Shown here: one piece after another, positions 22,645 through 26,011 of the stretch
Layout of the letters: every line of letters starts with the position of its first letter
How positions within the stretch are numbered: position 1 is the stretch's first letter
NCBI GenBank assembly: GCA_041635755.1
Contig: JBFKUL010000009.1
Coordinates: 1 to 26,011, forward strand
DNA: 26,011 bases
Reading direction: 5' to 3'
Source: JBFKUL01 sp041635755
GTDB taxonomy: Bacteria; Pseudomonadota; Gammaproteobacteria; Burkholderiales; SG8-39
The notes under the pieces: model-generated
What the model saw: the letters and a program-made list of their open reading frames with translations, nothing else
The model's database searches: none
Told to the model about the DNA's origin: nothing
Position numbers and translations under genes: made by a program

Positions 22645-23025
22645 ATGCCCGGAAGCGCCAAACTGTTTCTCGCGCTTGGCGCGCTATTCGCGGCCGCCGC
22701 GGTGCTGACCGGCGCCTTCGGCGCACATGGCCTGCGCGCGCGGCTGGCCGCAGATGCTCTGACGATTTACCAGACCGGCGTCCAATATCAATTCTGGCAC
22801 GCGCTCGGGCTTCTCGGCGTCGGCTTCGCATGCCTGCATCTGCCAGAAAGCGGCTGGCTTCGGGCCGCTGGCGCACTGTTTGCGCTCGGCATCGTATTGT
22901 TCTCGGGCAGCCTCTATTGGCTCGCACTTGGCGGCACGAAGTGGCTTGGGGCGGTGACGCCGGTCGGCGGTGGCGCCTTCCTGCTGGGCTGGATCGTATT
23001 CGTGATCGCCGTGTTGCGCGCCTAG
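22645..23025 (+). CDS. DUF423 family inner-membrane protein
   Basis: This 126-residue protein has four predicted membrane helices (about 5-25, 45-62, 70-90 and 100-122) and the DUF423 signature: 'GAFGAHGLRARL' near residue 24, 'YQTGVQYQFWHALGLL' and 'LFSGSLYWLALGG', then 'VTPVGGGAFLLGW'. The family (E. coli YgdD type) has no established biochemical role. It follows metH by 20 bases with a GGGGAG ribosome site, so it may be co-transcribed. Its TAG stop lies in a CTAG that also gives the stop of the convergent CobW-like gene. Confidence 0.93.
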   Translation: MPGSAKLFLALGALFAAAAVLTGAFGAHGLRARLAADALTIYQTGVQYQFWHALGLLGVGFACLHLPESGWLRAAGALFALGIVLFSGSLYWLALGGTKWLGAVTPVGGGAFLLGWIVFVIAVLRA

Positions 23026-23405
23026 TCGCGCTCGAGGGCTTCCGGTGCGAGCGCGCTGTCGCCCGGCAGCTCTACGGCACGACCCAAGCGCAGATGCTGC
23101 GCGAGGGGCCACCCGGCAAGTGCCCGGGCAAGCGTTTCCGCGTGCGTCGTATCCGTCAGCTCGAGCAACACGCGCGCGGGTCGTACCTCGCGCAGCGCGC
23201 GTGTGAGGTCCACCTGCAGCGCAATGCGTCCGGTACAGCAGGGGCAGCCCGCCGGGAGCCGGCGCAGCGCGCTCTCGCGCCCGACGCGGCCCTCGGCATT
23301 CACTAGGCCGAGCCACCCCTTGCGCGCGCCGACCAAACGCTCGATCAGCGCGCTTTTCCCCGATCGCGGCGCACCCGAGACGACGTGCAGCGGAATCCGG
23401 CTCAC
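23022..23405 (-). CDS. Miniature CobW/COG0523-like P-loop protein
   Basis: This 127-residue protein has Walker A GAPRSGKS (11-18), a 'LVNAEGRVG' block that recalls the NExG segment of CobW proteins, and C54-P-C56-C57-T, the CxCC metal motif of COG0523 metal chaperones. It then has a hydrophobic strand 'ARVLLELTD' where CobW has its Walker B region followed by ETxG; that glycine is absent. It ends there, with no NKxD box and no CobW C-terminal domain, so it is about one third of the normal length. Translation begins at GTG 23405, overlapping the trkH stop by four bases (GTGA), so it is coupled to trkH. It may be a degenerate or specialised metal-binding P-loop protein. Confidence 0.6.
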   Translation of the reverse strand: MSRIPLHVVSGAPRSGKSALIERLVGARKGWLGLVNAEGRVGRESALRRLPAGCPCCTGRIALQVDLTRALREVRPARVLLELTDTTHAETLARALAGWPLAQHLRLGRAVELPGDSALAPEALERD

Positions 23406-24859
23406 TTGCGCCAGAAGCTTGGCGTCATCAGCACAAACACGGTCAGCAGCTCGAGGCGCCCGAGCAGCATGGCCGCAGTGCAGATCCAGATCTGGAAGTC
23501 GCTCAGCAACGCATACGTGCTCGCGGGGCCGACCGCGCCAAGGCCCGGACCGAGATTGTTCACCGTCGCAGCCGCAGCAGACACGGCCGTAAGCAAATCG
23601 AGCCCCGTTGCGGTCAGCAGCAGCGTGATCCCGCCCATCGTCACGCCGTACACAAGCATGTAGGCCAACACCGCAAAGATGATGTTGTTATGCACCACGT
23701 GGCCGCCAAGCTTGAGCGGGATCGTCGCTCGCGGATGCACAATGCGCTCCAGCTCGCGAAAGGCCTGATGGAACATGAGCTGCGCACGCATCATCTTGAT
23801 GCCGCCCCCGGTCGAGCCCGAGCAAGTCGAGAATGCCGCGAGCACCAGCATCCAAAGCGGCGCGAAGATCGGCCACTGGGCGTAGTCGGTGCTCGAATAC
23901 CCGGTGGTGGTCGCGACCGAGACCACGTTGAAAGCGGCGTAGCGCAGCGCGGTCGTGACATCCGGATAAAGGTCGTGCATGACCAGCAGGCCGGTCACGC
24001 CGGCGACGCTTACCCCGACTACCGTCAGAAACGGCAGCGCCTCCGGGTCGCGCCGGTAGGGCGCGAGGCTGCGTCGATGCAGGACGCTGAAGTGCGTGGC
24101 AAAGTTGATTCCGGCAGCGAGCATGAAGAATACCGAGACCGCCTCGATGCGTGGCGAGCCCCAGTATCCGAGACTCGCGTCATGCGACGAGAAGCCTCCC
24201 AGCCCGAGCGTCGTGAAGGCGTGCATGACCGCATCGAGCCCCGACATGCCCGCCCAGTAGTACGCCGCCGCGCAGGCTATGGTAAGGGCGACGTACACCA
24301 TCCACAGCCCCTTCGCAGTCTCGGTAATACGCGGCGTGAGCTGACTTTCCTTCATCGGCCCGGGGGTCTCGGCCTTGAGCAGCTGCCGCCCGCCAACGCC
24401 GAGCAGGGGCAGGATCGCCACCGCGAGCACGATGATGCCCATGCCGCCCAGCCACTGCAGCTCGCAGCGCCAGAAGTTGATCGACGGTGGCAGGTAATCA
24501 AGCCCGCTCAGCACGGTGGCGCCGGTCGCGGTCAGCCCGGACATCGACTCGAAGTACAAATCGGTAAAGCTCAGCTCCGGCATGTAGGCGAGCAGCGGTA
24601 GCGCGCCGAACGCCGGAAGCACCGTCCAGACCAGCGCGACGAACAGGAAGCCGTCACGCAGCTGCAGCTCGCGCGGCGCGCTGCGCGTCAGCAACCAAGT
24701 GACACCGCCGACGAACGCGGTCGCGAAGATCGCCAGGTCATAGGCGCCTTCTGCATCGTCCCCCGTATAGAGCGCGACCCCGAGCGGCAGCAGCATGGCG
24801 ACCGCGAACAGGATCACCACCACCGACAACAGATTGAGCACTACGGCGATGCGGCCCAT
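23402..24859 (-). CDS. trkH: Trk potassium uptake channel subunit TrkH
   Basis: This 485-residue integral membrane protein of the TrkH/TrkG family has the four pore-loop repeats: a first filter in 'GLTATGATVLSGL', then 'GGMGIIVLAVAILPLLGVGG', 'TTLGLGGFSSHDASLGY', 'GSTGGGIKMMRAQL' and 'NNLGPGLGAVGP'. The end 'LMTPSFWRK' resembles the E. coli C-terminus 'FTPTFWRE'. It imports K+ together with the cytosolic regulator TrkA, encoded just upstream on the same strand. A GTG at 24862, one codon earlier, could also start it; I chose ATG 24859. The gap to the trkA stop is six bases, and it overlaps the CobW-like gene by four bases, forming a trkA-trkH-CobW-like unit. Confidence 0.95.
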   Translation of the reverse strand: MGRIAVVLNLLSVVVILFAVAMLLPLGVALYTGDDAEGAYDLAIFATAFVGGVTWLLTRSAPRELQLRDGFLFVALVWTVLPAFGALPLLAYMPELSFTDLYFESMSGLTATGATVLSGLDYLPPSINFWRCELQWLGGMGIIVLAVAILPLLGVGGRQLLKAETPGPMKESQLTPRITETAKGLWMVYVALTIACAAAYYWAGMSGLDAVMHAFTTLGLGGFSSHDASLGYWGSPRIEAVSVFFMLAAGINFATHFSVLHRRSLAPYRRDPEALPFLTVVGVSVAGVTGLLVMHDLYPDVTTALRYAAFNVVSVATTTGYSSTDYAQWPIFAPLWMLVLAAFSTCSGSTGGGIKMMRAQLMFHQAFRELERIVHPRATIPLKLGGHVVHNNIIFAVLAYMLVYGVTMGGITLLLTATGLDLLTAVSAAAATVNNLGPGLGAVGPASTYALLSDFQIWICTAAMLLGRLELLTVFVLMTPSFWRK

Positions 24860-24865
24860 CACCGC

Positions 24866-26011
24866 TTAGAGGAAACCGACGCCGACCTGGAACAGCTTCT
24901 CGACCTTGGGGAGGCGTTTCTTGTCGGTCACGAAGACGATCACGTGGTCTTCGGCCTCGATCATGGTGTCGTGATGCGCCATGATCACCTCGTCCCCGCG
25001 TACCACCGCGCCGATGGTCGTTCCCGGCGGCAGGTCGATCTCCTCGATACGCCGACCGGTCAGCCGGCACGACTCGCGATCACCGTGCGCCACGGCTTCA
25101 AGCGCCTCCGCGGCGCCGCGCCGCAGGCTGTGCACGGCGACCACGTCGCCGCGCCGCACGTGCGCGAGCAGTGTGCCGATGGTGGCCTGGGCGGGCGAGA
25201 TCGCAATGTCGATCTCGCCGCTTTGCAACAGGTCGACGTAAGATTTCCGATTAATGAGTGCCACGACCCGGCGCGCGCCCATGCGCTTGGCAAGCAGCGA
25301 GCCCATGATGTTGTTCTCGTCGTCGTTGGTGACGGCGAGAAATAAGTCCATCTCCGAAACGCTCTCCTGCTCGAGCAGTTCCTCGTCCGTGGCGTCTCCT
25401 GTGAGCACCAGCGCCTTTTCCACCTGCGCAGCCAGCAGTTCGCTGCGCCGCTTGTTGTGCTCGATGATGCGCACGGAGTAGTCGTGCTCGAGAGCCCGCG
25501 CCAGCCGCAGACCAATGTTGCCGCCGCCGGCGATCATCACGCGCTTGACCGGCCGGTCCATGCGACGCAGCTCGCGCAGCACCTGGCGGATATGCTTGGT
25601 CGCGGCAAGGCAGAACACCTCGTCTCCGGCCTCGATCACCGTGTCGCCGTCGGGCACGATCGCGCGGTCGCGGCGGAAGATCGCGACGATACGCGTGTCG
25701 ATCCCCGGGATGTGCTGACGCAGCGCCTTGAGCTGCCGCCCGACCAGCGGTCCGCCCATGTAGGCGCGCACCGCCACCAGGCTAACGCGTCCGTCGGCGA
25801 AGTCGAGCACCTGCAGCGCCTCGGGGAACTCGACCAGCTTCGCGATGTAGTCGGTAAGAATCTGCTCTGGGCAGATCGAAACATCGACGTCGAAGCCGTC
25901 CGCCCCCAGCACCATCTCCTCGTCGAGGAAGTCGGTGGCGCGGATGCGCGCGATGCGCCGCGGCACGTTGAAGCGGCGCGCGGCGAGCTTGCAGGCCACC
26001 AGATTGGTCTC
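24866..26011 (-). CDS. trkA: Trk potassium transport regulator TrkA (5' end outside window)
   Basis: 382 codons of TrkA are visible, and the frame is open to the last base, so roughly the first 75 residues (the first NAD-binding motif) are missing. The visible order is the end of the first RCK_N, an RCK_C domain ('LVAVRAYMGGPLVGRQL'), a second Rossmann RCK_N with 'VMIAGGGNIGLRLARAL' and the acidic 'IIEHNKRR', then a second RCK_C ending 'VTDKKRLPKVEKLFQVGVGFL'-like (shortened). The tandem RCK_N/RCK_C layout and 'SPAQATIGTLLAHVRRGDVV' match E. coli TrkA. It binds NAD(H) and ATP and gates TrkH from the cytosolic side. An internal GTG at 25999 is not the start. Confidence 0.95.
   Translation of the reverse strand, partial: ETNLVACKLAARRFNVPRRIARIRATDFLDEEMVLGADGFDVDVSICPEQILTDYIAKLVEFPEALQVLDFADGRVSLVAVRAYMGGPLVGRQLKALRQHIPGIDTRIVAIFRRDRAIVPDGDTVIEAGDEVFCLAATKHIRQVLRELRRMDRPVKRVMIAGGGNIGLRLARALEHDYSVRIIEHNKRRSELLAAQVEKALVLTGDATDEELLEQESVSEMDLFLAVTNDDENNIMGSLLAKRMGARRVVALINRKSYVDLLQSGEIDIAISPAQATIGTLLAHVRRGDVVAVHSLRRGAAEALEAVAHGDRESCRLTGRRIEEIDLPPGTTIGAVVRGDEVIMAHHDTMIEAEDHVIVFVTDKKRLPKVEKLFQVGVGFL

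Noticed and set aside
18824..22927. A 1367-codon open frame on the minus strand opposite metH
   Set aside because: It mirrors metH almost exactly. High-GC codon use leaves the antisense frame open, and its translation is rich in Arg, His and Val with no recognisable domain.

Overview
The window looks like chromosomal DNA of a high-GC betaproteobacterium. The gene set points that way: an accessory ubiquinone factor next to a YifB/ComM ATPase, a TorF-type porin gene ahead of glnK-amtB, a single-chain B12-dependent methionine synthase, a trkA-trkH pair, and aerobic aromatic catabolism of a type common in Burkholderiales, Rhodocyclales and their relatives. No rRNA, tRNA, CRISPR array, insertion sequence or phage gene was seen. 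Gene density is high and the codon style looks uniform.

Layout. (1) 1-3412 is housekeeping: the tail of a SlyB-like lipoprotein, then on the minus strand a HIT hydrolase, ApaH, YifB/ComM and UbiK. (2) 3457-6246 is a nitrogen operon: a TorF porin, PII protein GlnK and ammonium channel AmtB, preceded by a -24/-12 (sigma-54) promoter with a plausible upstream NtrC site and closed by a strong intrinsic terminator. (3) 6273-16464 is a catabolic island: a divergent MarR regulator, then ten plus-strand genes. These are an iron-sulfur flavin reductase, an SDR, a small PaaA-like di-iron oxygenase, benzoate-CoA ligase 1, an FAH hydrolase, benzoate-CoA ligase 2, a fumarylpyruvate hydrolase-like FAH protein, a maleylpyruvate isomerase-like GST, and both subunits of protocatechuate 3,4-dioxygenase. 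(4) 16479-18645 is a convergent minus-strand set: rhodanese, MFS transporter and a 4-hydroxybenzoyl-CoA-type thioesterase. (5) 18702-22624 is metH behind a leader that resembles a SAM-II riboswitch followed by an intrinsic terminator. (6) 22645-26011 holds a DUF423 membrane protein, a miniature CobW-like P-loop protein, trkH and most of trkA.

How the genes may work together. The island reads as an aerobic CoA-thioester ('hybrid') aromatic pathway: an importer, CoA ligation, oxygenation by a di-iron enzyme fed by its own reductase, SDR oxidation, thioester hydrolysis, ring cleavage, and hydrolysis or isomerisation of the ring-cleavage product. The combination is odd. PcaGH is present without the downstream beta-ketoadipate genes, and gentisate-pathway isomerase and hydrolase are present without a gentisate dioxygenase. 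A single small PaaA-like protein stands where known systems use BoxB or the multi-subunit Paa complex. This island and the metH leader are the best candidates for undescribed biology. Substrates and regulatory roles are inferences from sequence reading alone.
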